Positions 8,611-17,256 of a DNA stretch of 64,000 nt are shown piece by piece. Below the pieces are notes generated by a model. The model ran no database searches, had not been told where the DNA came from, and saw only the letters and a program-made list of their open reading frames with translations. A program made the position numbers and the translations under genes. The DNA lies in NCBI RefSeq assembly GCF_014207445.1, contig NZ_JACHEM010000003.1, positions 434,001-498,000 of the forward strand, written 5' to 3'. Source of the stretch: Streptomyces candidus (lineage in GTDB: Bacteria; Actinomycetota; Actinomycetes; Streptomycetales; Streptomycetaceae). Each line of letters opens with the position of its first letter. Position 1 is the first letter of the stretch.

Positions 8611-8904
8611 ATGCGCAGAATCGTGAACGTGCTGACCGGAGTGGTGGCGGCCCTGTGTGTGGCGGCCTTCCTGGTCTGGGGGGAATGGGCGGTGCTCGGT
8701 GTGGTGGGGGCCGCCGTCGGGGTGCTGGCATGGCAGGTGGCCGCGGCTTCGAAGCCACGGCCACCGCGCGGGGCGGAAGCGGGCGTCGCGCCCACCACGC
8801 CTTCAGGCCGCATAGGCCACCAGCGAGATCGCGACGTAGTGCGCCGCGAACGCCGCCAGGGTGAGGGAGTGGAACACCTCGTGGAAACCGAACCACATCG
8901 GTGA
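8611..8904 (+). CDS. Small membrane protein, 97 residues
   Basis: ATG 8611 is preceded by GAGGAAAGAGGAAGC, a strong ribosome site. The first ~50 residues form two hydrophobic helices (MRRIVNVLTGVVAALCVAAF, then WAVLGVVGAAVGVLAWQV). The last ~35 residues are charged and read through the 3' end of the convergent hemolysin-III gene, a 102-base tail-to-tail overlap, so the original stop may have been lost and the tail may be non-functional. It is divergent from the TetR gene and is a candidate target. No family is recognised. Confidence 0.6.
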   Translation: MRRIVNVLTGVVAALCVAAFLVWGEWAVLGVVGAAVGVLAWQVAAASKPRPPRGAEAGVAPTTPSGRIGHQRDRDVVRRERRQGEGVEHLVETEPHR

Positions 8905-9483
8905 CGGGTTGGGGCGCTTGAGGCCGTAGATCACGCCGCCCGCGCTGTAGAGCAGCCCGCCGACCACGACCAGCACCAGCACCGCGACGCCGCCCTCCCG
9001 CAGGAAGTCGGGCAGGAAGAAGACGGCGGCCCAGCCCATCGCGATGTAGCACGGGGTGTACAGCCAGCGCGGGGCGCCGACCCAGAAGACACGGAAGGCG
9101 ATGCCCGCGCCGGCTGCCGCCCAGATCGCCCAGAGCAGGGTGGTGCCGGACGAAGCGGGGAGCAGCAGCACGGTGAGCGGGGTGTAGGTGCCCGCGATGA
9201 TCAGGAAGATGTTCGCGTGGTCCAGGCGGCGCAGGATCGCCTCGCCCACCGGCCCCCAGGTGCCCCGGTGGTAGACGGCGCTGACCCCGAAGAGCAGGCA
9301 GGCGGTCAGCACGAAGACGCTGCACGCGACGCGGGCCCGGGTGGAGTCCGCGAGGACGATCAGTGCGATGCCCGCGACCAGGACCGCGGGGAACATGCCG
9401 GCGTGCAGCCAGCCACGCAGTCTCGGTTTGATCGGGGGCGGATCGATCTCGGTGACCTGGTCGGGCACGGCATGCGGCGTCAT
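8803..9483 (-). CDS. Hemolysin III / PAQR-type membrane protein (YqfA family)
   Basis: The 226-residue protein has seven hydrophobic segments and the metal-site signatures of the PAQR/hemolysin III family: SAVYH in the second helix region, RRLDHANIFLIIAGTYTP, and HEVFHSLTLAAF near the C-terminus, giving the Ser-His-Asp-His-His set. The start chosen is ATG 9483 (MTPHAVPDQV); codons further upstream are poorly supported. Despite the name, the cellular role is more likely lipid or membrane homeostasis than haemolysis. It is divergent from pckG. Confidence 0.88.
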   Translation of the reverse strand: MTPHAVPDQVTEIDPPPIKPRLRGWLHAGMFPAVLVAGIALIVLADSTRARVACSVFVLTACLLFGVSAVYHRGTWGPVGEAILRRLDHANIFLIIAGTYTPLTVLLLPASSGTTLLWAIWAAAGAGIAFRVFWVGAPRWLYTPCYIAMGWAAVFFLPDFLREGGVAVLVLVVVGGLLYSAGGVIYGLKRPNPSPMWFGFHEVFHSLTLAAFAAHYVAISLVAYAA

Positions 9484-9535
9484 GCCCCGAATGCTACCTA
9501 CGGGTCCGTAAGTTCCGGACGGCCCGGGGTGGCGA

Positions 9536-9594
9536 GTGGTGATGCTCACGTACGGGCGCACTTGTCACGAAGTGGCGATGCTCACGTGGGCGGC
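9536..9594. repeat. Two ~23-bp direct repeats upstream of pckG
   Basis: AGTGGTGATGCTCACGTACG at 9536 and AGTGGCGATGCTCACGTGGG at 9572 share about 20 of 23 positions, with starts 36 bp apart. They lie between the hemolysin-III gene and pckG. This looks like a pair of regulator sites on one DNA face or a small duplication. No regulator is identified. Confidence 0.45.
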
Positions 9595-9736
9595 CCTCTG
9601 GACATATGGGCGGAACACCCCGATGATCAAATGAGTGCGGTCGGCACCGGATGAGCGCCAGGGAGTTCCACGTGAAGCATCCGGGTCGCAGCCCCCACGG
9701 GGCAGAAACCAACAATTCCCTCGTTTAGGAGCAATC

Positions 9737-11572
9737 GTGGCGCGCGACATCGCGGCTCCCGGCACCGTCCCCACCCAGCACCAGGAGCTCGTCTCCTGGG
9801 TCGACGAGATCGCAGCCCTCACCCAGCCCGACCGAGTCGTGTGGTGCGACGGGTCAGAGGCGGAGTACGAGCGGCTCTGCGAGGAGCTCGTCGCCAAGGG
9901 CACGTTCAAGAAGCTCGACGAGATCAAGCGCCCCAACTCCTACTACGCGGCCTCCGACCCCTCGGACGTGGCCCGTGTCGAGGACCGCACCTTCATCTGC
10001 TCGGAGAAGGAGGAGGACGCCGGCCCGACCAACCACTGGAAGGCTCCGGCCGAGATGCGGGAGATCTTCCAGGGCAAGGACGGCCGGGAGGGCATCTTCC
10101 GCGGCTCCATGCGCGGTCGCACGATGTACGTCGTCCCGTTCTGCATGGGCCCGGTCGGCTCGCCGCTGTCCGCGATCGGCGTGGAGATCACCGACTCGGC
10201 GTACGTCGCCGTCTCGATGCGCACCATGACCCGCATGGGCCGGGCCGTCCTCGACGAGCTGGGCACCGACGGTTTCTTCGTGAAGGCCGTGCACACCCTG
10301 GGCGCGCCCCTCCAGGAGGGCGAGGCCGACGTCCCGTGGCCCTGCAACCCGACCAAGTACATCTCGCACTTCCCCGAGGACCGCGAGATCTGGTCGTACG
10401 GTTCGGGCTACGGCGGCAACGCCCTGCTCGGCAAGAAGTGCTACGCCCTGCGCATCGCGTCCGTCATGGCCCGCGACGAGGGCTGGCTCGCCGAGCACAT
10501 GCTGATCCTCAAGCTGACGCCCCCGCAGGGTGAGGCGAAGTACGTCGCCGCCGCCTTCCCGTCCGCGTGCGGCAAGACGAACCTGGCCATGCTGGAGCCC
10601 ACGATCCCCGGCTGGACCGTGGAGACCGTCGGCGACGACATCGCCTGGATGCGCTTCGGCGAGGACGGCCGCCTCTACGCGATCAACCCGGAGGCCGGCT
10701 TCTTCGGCGTCGCGCCCGGCACCGGCGAGCACACCAACGCCAACGCGATGAAGACCCTGTGGGGCAACTCCGTCTTCACCAACGTCGCGCTCACCGACGA
10801 CAACGACGTCTGGTGGGAGGGCATGACCGAAGAGGCCCCCGCCCACCTCACGGACTGGAAGGGCAACGACTGGACCCCGGAGTCCGGTACGCCCGCCGCC
10901 CACCCCAACGCCCGCTTCACCGTCCCGGCCGCCCAGTGCCCGACGATCGCCCCCGAGTGGGAGGACCCCAAGGGCGTCCCGATCTCGGCGATCCTCTTCG
11001 GCGGCCGTCGCGCGACCGCCGTCCCGCTGGTCACCGAGTCCTTCGACTGGCAGCACGGCGTCTTCCTCGGCGCCAACGTCGCCTCCGAGAAGACCGCCGC
11101 CGCCGAGGGCAAGGTCGGCGAGCTGCGCCGCGACCCGTTCGCCATGCTGCCGTTCTGCGGCTACAACATGGGCGACTACATGGGCCACTGGGTCAAGGTC
11201 GGCGCGGACAAGGCCGACCAGTCGAAGCTTCCGAAGATCTACTACGTGAACTGGTTCCGCAAGAACGACGCGGGCAAGTTCGTGTGGCCCGGCTTCGGCG
11301 AGAACAGCCGCGTCCTGAAGTGGATCGTGGAGCGCCTGGAGGGCAAGGCGGACGGCGTGGAGACCCCGATCGGCATCCTGCCGACCAAGGAGTCCCTCGA
11401 CACGGACGGCCTGGACCTGCCCGAGGCCGACCTGGACTTCCTCCTCACCGTGGACAAGGAGGTCTGGCGCGAGGAGGCCGCCCTGGTCCCCGAGCACCTC
11501 AACACCTTCGGCGACCACGCCCCCAAGGAACTGTGGGACGAGTACCGCGCGCTGGTGAAGCGCCTGGGCTAG
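9737..11572 (+). CDS. pckG: Phosphoenolpyruvate carboxykinase, GTP-dependent
   Basis: The 611-residue enzyme converts oxaloacetate and GTP to phosphoenolpyruvate, GDP and CO2, the entry to gluconeogenesis. The GTP-class P-loop FPSACGKTN is at 274-282 with the hyper-reactive cysteine C278 and K280. Other signatures are the [14 protein letters not shown] stretch, [11 protein letters not shown], and the C-terminal [20 protein letters not shown]. Length is normal. The start is GTG 9737 with AGGAG at 9726-9730; upstream in-frame codons lack such a site. It appears monocistronic, followed by two strong GC-rich hairpins. Confidence 0.97.
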   Translation: MARDIAAPGTVPTQHQELVSWVDEIAALTQPDRVVWCDGSEAEYERLCEELVAKGTFKKLDEIKRPNSYYAASDPSDVARVEDRTFICSEKEEDAGPTNHWKAPAEMREIFQGKDGREGIFRGSMRGRTMYVVPFCMGPVGSPLSAIGVEITDSAYVAVSMRTMTRMGRAVLDELGTDGFFVKAVHTLGAPLQEGEADVPWPCNPTKYISHFPEDREIWSYGSGYGGNALLGKKCYALRIASVMARDEGWLAEHMLILKLTPPQGEAKYVAAAFPSACGKTNLAMLEPTIPGWTVETVGDDIAWMRFGEDGRLYAINPEAGFFGVAPGTGEHTNANAMKTLWGNSVFTNVALTDDNDVWWEGMTEEAPAHLTDWKGNDWTPESGTPAAHPNARFTVPAAQCPTIAPEWEDPKGVPISAILFGGRRATAVPLVTESFDWQHGVFLGANVASEKTAAAEGKVGELRRDPFAMLPFCGYNMGDYMGHWVKVGADKADQSKLPKIYYVNWFRKNDAGKFVWPGFGENSRVLKWIVERLEGKADGVETPIGILPTKESLDTDGLDLPEADLDFLLTVDKEVWREEAALVPEHLNTFGDHAPKELWDEYRALVKRLG

Positions 11573-11585
11573 TCCCCACCGGACT

Positions 11586-11615
11586 CCCCTCCGGGTGCAC
11601 GAACACCCGGAGGGG
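11586..11615 (+). terminator. Hairpin downstream of pckG
   Basis: A perfect 12-bp stem, CCCCTCCGGGTG pairing with CACCCGGAGGGG around a CACGAA loop, starts 14 bases after the pckG stop. There is no T-run, as is common for high-GC actinomycete terminators. Confidence 0.75.
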
Positions 11616-11681
11616 ACACGAGAGCCGCACTCGGATCGTCACGACACCGCCCTGACCTGTGGGATCACCGGAACGAGACGC

Positions 11682-11722
11682 GGCGAGACCCCCGAAGCCC
11701 CCTCACGGCTCCGGGGGTCGCC
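11682..11722. terminator. Second hairpin between pckG and the convergent gene
   Basis: GGCG-ACCCCCG-AGCC pairs with GGCT-CGGGGGT-CGCC, with small bulges. It lies between the ends of two convergent genes and could stop transcripts from either side. Confidence 0.55.
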
Positions 11723-11816
11723 TCATGTCCGGGCGCGGACGCGCGGGGCTCTGCCCGGAGGGGCGGGTGGGTGGCGCCCGGTCCGCGCGCGTGAGCGGGC
11801 GCGGACCGGGGCCGTT

Positions 11817-12212
11817 CTAGGAGCCGACGAGATCGTCGGCTGCGGGGGCCGCCGTGGCCGCCTGGTGTGCGTCCATGCGTTCGGCGGCGAGGATCGCGGC
11901 GGCCGTGTCCGCGCGGGAGGCGGCGACGACCAGGGCGCGGCCCGCGAGCGCGTGGGCGCGGCGGTGCAGGGCGGCGGGCGCCTCGCGGCGGTGTCCGGCG
12001 TGCCGGGCGGGCGGGGCGCCGCGCAGGCGCGCGACCTGTACGGCGATGCGGTCGGCGGCGACGCCGAGCCCGAGTTCGTCGGTCACCGCGAGGAGTGCGG
12101 ACAGGTGTCCGGCGAGCTGGATGTCCAGCTCCTCCTCGCGCGAGCGGTGCGGGAAGCGGTCGTCGGCGTCGGCCATGGAGTGGACCGACTTGGTGCGGAT
12201 CGGTTCGTACAC
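11817..12212 (-). CDS. Conserved hypothetical protein, 131 residues
   Basis: A GTG start at 12212 is preceded by AGGAGG at an eight-base spacing, which decides it over the internal ATG twelve codons later (MADADDRF). The protein is mostly alpha-helical with a segment REEELDIQLAGHLSALLAVTDELGLGVAADRIAVQVARL and an Ala-rich C-terminal half. No signal peptide or membrane helix is seen and I do not recognise a domain. It ends 244 bases from pckG on the opposite strand. Confidence 0.65.
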   Translation of the reverse strand: MYEPIRTKSVHSMADADDRFPHRSREEELDIQLAGHLSALLAVTDELGLGVAADRIAVQVARLRGAPPARHAGHRREAPAALHRRAHALAGRALVVAASRADTAAAILAAERMDAHQAATAAPAADDLVGS

Positions 12213-12318
12213 GGGGATGGCCTCCTGCCGTCGTGCGTCAGGAGACCATCCTAGCTTGGATCGTGTCTAAAGTTGTCCGGGGTAGAGAAAACCTCGGTAA
12301 AGCCGTCGCGCGGGCCCG

Positions 12319-13530
12319 TCAGTGCTGGCCGTAGCCGTCCAGGAAGTTCCCGATCCGCGTCACCGCGTCGGCCAGGTCCTTCGTGTTCGGCAGCGTCACG
12401 ATGCGGAAGTGGTCCGGCTCGGGCCAGTTGAAGCCGGTCCCGTGCACCACCATGATCTTCTCGGCCCGCAGCAGGTCGAGGACCATCTGCCGGTCGTCCT
12501 TGATCTTGTAGACGTTCGGGTCCAGGCGCGGGAAGAGGTACAGCGCTCCCTTTGGCTTCACGCACGTCACGCCGGGGATCTGCGTCAGCAGCTCGTACGC
12601 GGTGTTCCGCTGCTCCAGGATCCGCCCGCCCGGCAGTACCAGGTCGTCGATGGACTGGCGGCCCCCCAGCGCGGTCGCCACGGCGTGCTGCGACGGCATG
12701 TTGGCGCACAGCCGCATGTTGGCGAGGATGGTGAGGCCCTCGATGTACGAGGTGGCGTGCGCCTTCGGGCCGCAGACCGCCAGCCAGCCGCTGCGGTAGC
12801 CCGCCACCCGGTAGTTCTTCGAGAGCCCGTTAAAGGTGAGGACCATCAGGTCGGGGGCGAGCGCGGCGGTCGGCGTGTGGGTCGCGCCGTCGTACAGGAT
12901 CCGGTCGTAGATCTCGTCGGAGCAGACGATCAGGTTGTGGCGGCGGGCGATCTCGGTGAGCCCGCGCAGCATCTCGTCGTCGTACACCGCACCCGTCGGG
13001 TTGTTCGGGTTGATGACGACGAGCGCCTTGGTGCGATCGGTGATCTTCCGCTCGATGTCCGCGAGGTCGGGCATCCAGTCGGCCTGTTCGTCGCACCGGT
13101 AGTGCACGGCCGTACCGCCCGCGAGGGAGACGGAGGCGGTCCACAGCGGATAGTCGGGGGCCGGTACGAGGACCTCGTCGCCGTCGTCGAGCAGTGCCTG
13201 CATCGACATCTGGATCAGCTCGGAGACGCCGTTGCCAAGGTAAATGTCCTCGACGTCGAGGTCGATGCCCTTGGTCTGGTAGTGCTGCATCACCGCCCGC
13301 CGTGCGGACAGCAGCCCCTTCGCGTCCCCGTACCCGTGCGCGCTGCCGAGGTTGCGGAGCATGTCCTCCAGGATCTCGGGCGGGCACTCGAACCCGAAGG
13401 CCGCCGGGTTCCCGGTGTTCAGCTTGAGAATGCGGTGTCCGGCCGCCTCCAGCCGCATCGCCTCCTCAAGCACCGGTCCCCGGATTTCGTAACAGACATT
13501 TGCGAGCTTCGTCGACTGGATCACCTGCAT
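12319..13530 (-). CDS. PLP-dependent aminotransferase, AlaA-like
   Basis: The 403-residue protein is a fold-type I class I/II aminotransferase. It shows the substrate and cofactor motifs NPNNPTG (174-180), SDEIYD (D205, Y208) and the Schiff-base lysine K238 in GLSKNYRVAGYRSGW, the last being typical of the AlaA group that exchanges alanine and pyruvate with glutamate. E. coli AlaA is nearly the same length. The start ATG 13530 (MQVIQSTKLANVCYEIRGP) agrees with family N-termini. It stands alone; an aspartate or other 2-oxo-acid role remains possible. Confidence 0.88.
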   Translation of the reverse strand: MQVIQSTKLANVCYEIRGPVLEEAMRLEAAGHRILKLNTGNPAAFGFECPPEILEDMLRNLGSAHGYGDAKGLLSARRAVMQHYQTKGIDLDVEDIYLGNGVSELIQMSMQALLDDGDEVLVPAPDYPLWTASVSLAGGTAVHYRCDEQADWMPDLADIERKITDRTKALVVINPNNPTGAVYDDEMLRGLTEIARRHNLIVCSDEIYDRILYDGATHTPTAALAPDLMVLTFNGLSKNYRVAGYRSGWLAVCGPKAHATSYIEGLTILANMRLCANMPSQHAVATALGGRQSIDDLVLPGGRILEQRNTAYELLTQIPGVTCVKPKGALYLFPRLDPNVYKIKDDRQMVLDLLRAEKIMVVHGTGFNWPEPDHFRIVTLPNTKDLADAVTRIGNFLDGYGQH

Positions 13531-13831
13531 GACGGCGAGCTTACGGGCGCGCGTACGGGGCTGCCGGGGTTTACGGCCGCACCACCCGCGGGGGTCCAAG
13601 AAACCCGCCCGCGCCGTCTTCCATCGCAAAGCACACCCGGCTCCGGACCGCCGAAACCCAAGCGCGGCCCGCCGGGAGGCTAAGAAACCGCCCGGCGGGC
13701 CGCCCCCGGGTGTCGTACGTCACGCCGGGCACCGGGAGCACCCGACGGAAGGGCTCAGGACGATCCAGCCCGCCCAGGACGATCCGGCCCAGGGCGGGCA
13801 CGGCCGGGAAGCTTCCGTCCGGGTGCGCCCC

Positions 13832-15574
13832 TCAGCGCGTCCGGCCCGCCCGCAGTACGTCCCCGCAGGACGCCCCGCCCCGCAGGTGCTGCCGTCCGTC
13901 GAGCCGCTCCGCGTTGTCCTGCGCCCACGCCTGTACGCGTCCCAGGGCGCCCGGGTCGCGCATCGCGTCCCGCCGCACCCAGTCGCCGTTGGCCCCCCGC
14001 AGGGTCAGTGGTACGTAGCCGTGGGCGGTCAGCGCCTCCGGGGTGAGGCCGATGCGCCCGCTCCAGACGCCATGGGTGTGCACGAACGCCGGCCGCACCC
14101 GGCGCAGCACGTGGTCGCGGACCCGGCCCGGCTTCCGGGCGGCGAGCGCGTCGGCGATGGCGCGGTCGGTCAGCCCGGCGGTGTCCAGGACGGTCAGGCG
14201 GGTGGTCAGCAGCGTTCCGCCGAGGTCCGGGAGGGCCAGCACGCCGTCGTCGACGCCGAGCCGGTCCGCGTACGTGTTGAACGTCTCGCCGTAGCGCTGG
14301 ACGACGAAGCACATCGGGACGGTGGGTGACGCCTCGAACCTGGCGTCCGGCTCCTCCCGTCCCGCGACGGACAGCGCCACGGCGGCGGCCGTCACCGCCG
14401 CCAGGGCTCCGCGTCCCCGCCACCCCTCGCCCTCCCAAGCCGCGACCAGGGCGAACGATCCCGCGAGCGCGCCGACCGCCCACACGGGGGTGGCGAAGCG
14501 GTACAGGCCCATCCAGTCCTGGTTGAGGATCCCGTACGCGAACAGCAGCAGCGTCAGCGGTACGAGGGCGGCGACGAGCGCCCGCCGGGCCCGCCCCGGG
14601 CGGCCGACCACCAGCCCGGCGCACCCGGCGAGCGCCAGGACCAGCAGCCACCCCGTGTACGCCAGCAATCCGGACGTGTGCGCGAGTTGGGCGAGTTCCG
14701 GGGCTCCCTGGGCCTTGGCGACCGCCGTGTTCGGCACCCAGCGCCCGAAGGTCTCGTGCCGCCACAGCAGGAACGAGGCGTACGGCACCGCGAACGCGCC
14801 GAGTGCCACGCACACGTTCCCGAGCGTGCGGCGCGCCTGGCCGCGCCGCAGGAACAGCAGCGCCGCCACCGGGTACACCGCCGCGCACGCGGCCCCGTCC
14901 GGGCGGGTCAGCGCCGCCAGCAGCGCGAGCAGTCCGGCGGCGGCGGCCGTGCGCCCGGTGGACAGGGTGCCGAGGGCGGCGGCGCGGGCGGCCAGGGCGG
15001 CGAGGACGGTCGCCGCCAGCGCGTACAGCGGGTTCTCCAGCCCGGAGAAGAGCCAGGCCACCAGGGAAAAGTTCCCCGCCACGGCCGCCCCCGCGAGGAG
15101 CGTGACCACCGGCACGACCCGTGGGCGGAAGACGGCACGGGCCGCCCAGGTGACCGCGAGAAGCATCCCCGCCACGCAGGCCAGGGCGAGGAGCTTGGGA
15201 TACCAGACCAGGTCGGCGACCCCGAGCACCGAGGTCCCGCTGTCGAAGAGGCCCAGGCGGCGCCCGAGGACGAGGAGCAGCAGCCAGGACGGGTTGGAGT
15301 ACCCCTCCACCGCCTCGGCGCCCTGCTGCTGGACGGGCCCGTACCCCTCGTCGATGCTCCGTGCGTACGCGAAGGTGATCGCCGCGTCGTCCACCAGCCA
15401 GTGGCCGAGCCGGGAGGCGTGGAGGGCCGTGAGAGCGGTGCCGACGGCGACGGCCGCCGCCTCGACGGGAGCGGGGCGGCGCCCGAGCCGGGAGGCGCCG
15501 GGCGCCGGGGCGGGGGTGCGGGGCGGTGACGGAGGGGCGGGGCGGGAGAGGAGCGCCGAAGGGGATCCAGTCAT
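13832..15574 (-). CDS. Polytopic membrane protein, GT-C glycosyltransferase-like
   Basis: The 580-residue protein has about ten to twelve membrane helices. Near its N-terminus, the first external loop carries DDAAITFAYARSIDEGYG followed by EGYSNPSWLLLL, and a later loop has SGLENPLYAL. These are the hallmarks of GT-C glycosyltransferases of the AftB-like type that use lipid-linked sugars, with the tandem aspartates as the catalytic site. A soluble C-terminal domain (from about residue 400) follows. The donor and acceptor are unknown; cell-wall or glycan decoration is a reasonable guess. ATG 15574 has no clear ribosome site. It lies convergent to nothing close and 54 bases after the deacylase gene. 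Confidence 0.65.
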   Translation of the reverse strand: MTGSPSALLSRPAPPSPPRTPAPAPGASRLGRRPAPVEAAAVAVGTALTALHASRLGHWLVDDAAITFAYARSIDEGYGPVQQQGAEAVEGYSNPSWLLLLVLGRRLGLFDSGTSVLGVADLVWYPKLLALACVAGMLLAVTWAARAVFRPRVVPVVTLLAGAAVAGNFSLVAWLFSGLENPLYALAATVLAALAARAAALGTLSTGRTAAAAGLLALLAALTRPDGAACAAVYPVAALLFLRRGQARRTLGNVCVALGAFAVPYASFLLWRHETFGRWVPNTAVAKAQGAPELAQLAHTSGLLAYTGWLLVLALAGCAGLVVGRPGRARRALVAALVPLTLLLFAYGILNQDWMGLYRFATPVWAVGALAGSFALVAAWEGEGWRGRGALAAVTAAAVALSVAGREEPDARFEASPTVPMCFVVQRYGETFNTYADRLGVDDGVLALPDLGGTLLTTRLTVLDTAGLTDRAIADALAARKPGRVRDHVLRRVRPAFVHTHGVWSGRIGLTPEALTAHGYVPLTLRGANGDWVRRDAMRDPGALGRVQAWAQDNAERLDGRQHLRGGASCGDVLRAGRTR

Positions 15575-15628
15575 GTTCGGAAAGTTACGCTATGCACCCT
15601 TTTGGTGGCGCTTTGTGTGCGCGGGTGT

Positions 15629-17242
15629 TCACTGTCCGGTACGGGGAGTCCTCCGTATCGACCGGCCCGCCAGGACGTCCGTGCGCCGGCCGTCCTTCAT
15701 CACGTACTTCCCGCCGATCAGTACGTGCGGGATTCCGACGGGCGGCGTGCGCGGGGCGTCGAAGGTGGCACCGGCGGCGACCGTCTCCGGGTCGAAGAGG
15801 ACGAGGTCCGCCACGAACCCCTCGCGGACCAGACCGCGGTCCTCGAGGCGGAGCCGGGCGGCCGGCCGGGAGGTGAGATGGGCGACCGCCTCCTCAAGGG
15901 TGAGGACGCCGAGCTCCCGCGCGTAGCGGCCCAGGTAGTGCGGGAAGGTCCCGTACGCGCGGGGGTGTGGCTTGTCGCCCTGGAGGATGCCGTCGCTGCC
16001 GCCGGTGTGGACCCGGTGACGCATGATCGTCCGTACGTTCTCCTCGTGCCCGACGTGCTGGAGGATCGTCGAGCCGAGGCGGTCGGCGAGCAGCAGGCGG
16101 CGGGCGGTGGTCCACGGGGCCTCGCCGCGCGCGGCGGCCGAGGCGGCGACGGTCCGCCCGACGTAGTCGCCGAGCTCGTCCGAGGTGACGCCGGATATCT
16201 CGATGGTGTCCCACTCGACCGGTACCCCGTGGCAGCCGTCCGAGCCGATCTCCTCCAGGTGGTGGCGGATCCTCTCGGCGGTCGCGTCGTCCGCGAGTCT
16301 GTCCAGGATGGCGTCCGGCCCGCCCTCGCCCGCCCAGCTGGGCAGTACCGCGACCAGGGTGGTGCAGCCGGGGGTGTAGGGGTAGGTGTCGAGGCTGATG
16401 TCCGCGCCGGCCGCGAGGGCGTCGTCCAGGAGGGCGAGGAGGTCGGGGGCCCTGCCCTTGTTCACGCCGAAGTTCATGGTCGCGTGGGCGAGGTGCAGCG
16501 CGCAGCCCGCGTTGCGGGTCAGGGCGACCATCTCCTCGTACGCGGCGAGCGCGCCCGCCCCGTAGGAGCGGTGGTGCGGGCAGTAGTAGCCGTCGTGGGC
16601 GGCGACCACCCGGCACAGCTCCGTCAGCTCGGCGTCGTCGGCGTACATGCCGGGCGTGTACGTCAGCCCCGACGACATGCCGACCGCGCCCTGTTCCAGC
16701 CCCTCGGCCACCAGCTGCCGCATCCGGTCGAGCTGTCGGGCGGTGGCGGGCCGGTCGTCCCAGCCGACGGCGTGCATCCGAACGGTGCCCTGCGGGACGA
16801 GGTACGCGGCGTTGACGGCGATGCCCTGACCGCCGAAGTTCCGGTCCAGCCGGTCCAGGTACCCGCCCACCGTCCGCCAGTCGAAGTCGATGTCGGACCC
16901 GTCGCCGTTCCAGCCGGTGATGGCGGTGCGGACGGCGGCCAGGGTGCGGTCGTCGACGGGGGCGTACGACAGCCCGTCCTGCCCGAGGACTTCCAGGGTC
17001 ACGCCCTGCGCGGCCTTCGCGCTGTGGTCCGGGTCGCGGAGCAGGGCGAGGTCGGAGTGGGCGTGCATGTCGACGAAGCCGGGGGAGAGGGCGAGGCCGT
17101 CGGCGTCCAGCACCCGCGCTGCCGTGAGGCGTTCGGCCGTGCTGATCGTGCTGATGCGGCCGTCGGTGATGCCGACGTCCGCCCGGTAGGAGGGGCCGCC
17201 CGAGCCGTCGACGACCCGGGCGCCGCGTATCGCGAGATCCAT
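15629..17242 (-). CDS. D-aminoacylase / N-acyl-D-amino-acid deacylase family amidohydrolase
   Basis: The 537-residue protein is a TIM-barrel amidohydrolase. It has MHAHSD (H60, H62), histidines in YYCPHHRSYG and LHLAHATMNF, and the catalytic aspartate in HTGGSDGIL, in family order. Where classical D-aminoacylases have a zinc-ligand cysteine (GNCG) this one reads TLEVLGQDG, so a Glu-type metal site or different substrate is likely. It should hydrolyse an N-acyl group. The stop of the upstream gene is 14 bases before its ATG (17242, AGAGAGG site), so the two are co-transcribed. In context I infer deacetylation of N-acetyl-D-glucosaminate, with ordinary N-acyl-D-amino acids as the alternative. 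Confidence 0.85.
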   Translation of the reverse strand: MDLAIRGARVVDGSGGPSYRADVGITDGRISTISTAERLTAARVLDADGLALSPGFVDMHAHSDLALLRDPDHSAKAAQGVTLEVLGQDGLSYAPVDDRTLAAVRTAITGWNGDGSDIDFDWRTVGGYLDRLDRNFGGQGIAVNAAYLVPQGTVRMHAVGWDDRPATARQLDRMRQLVAEGLEQGAVGMSSGLTYTPGMYADDAELTELCRVVAAHDGYYCPHHRSYGAGALAAYEEMVALTRNAGCALHLAHATMNFGVNKGRAPDLLALLDDALAAGADISLDTYPYTPGCTTLVAVLPSWAGEGGPDAILDRLADDATAERIRHHLEEIGSDGCHGVPVEWDTIEISGVTSDELGDYVGRTVAASAAARGEAPWTTARRLLLADRLGSTILQHVGHEENVRTIMRHRVHTGGSDGILQGDKPHPRAYGTFPHYLGRYARELGVLTLEEAVAHLTSRPAARLRLEDRGLVREGFVADLVLFDPETVAAGATFDAPRTPPVGIPHVLIGGKYVMKDGRRTDVLAGRSIRRTPRTGQ

Positions 17243-17256
17243 GGGTGCGGGCCTCT

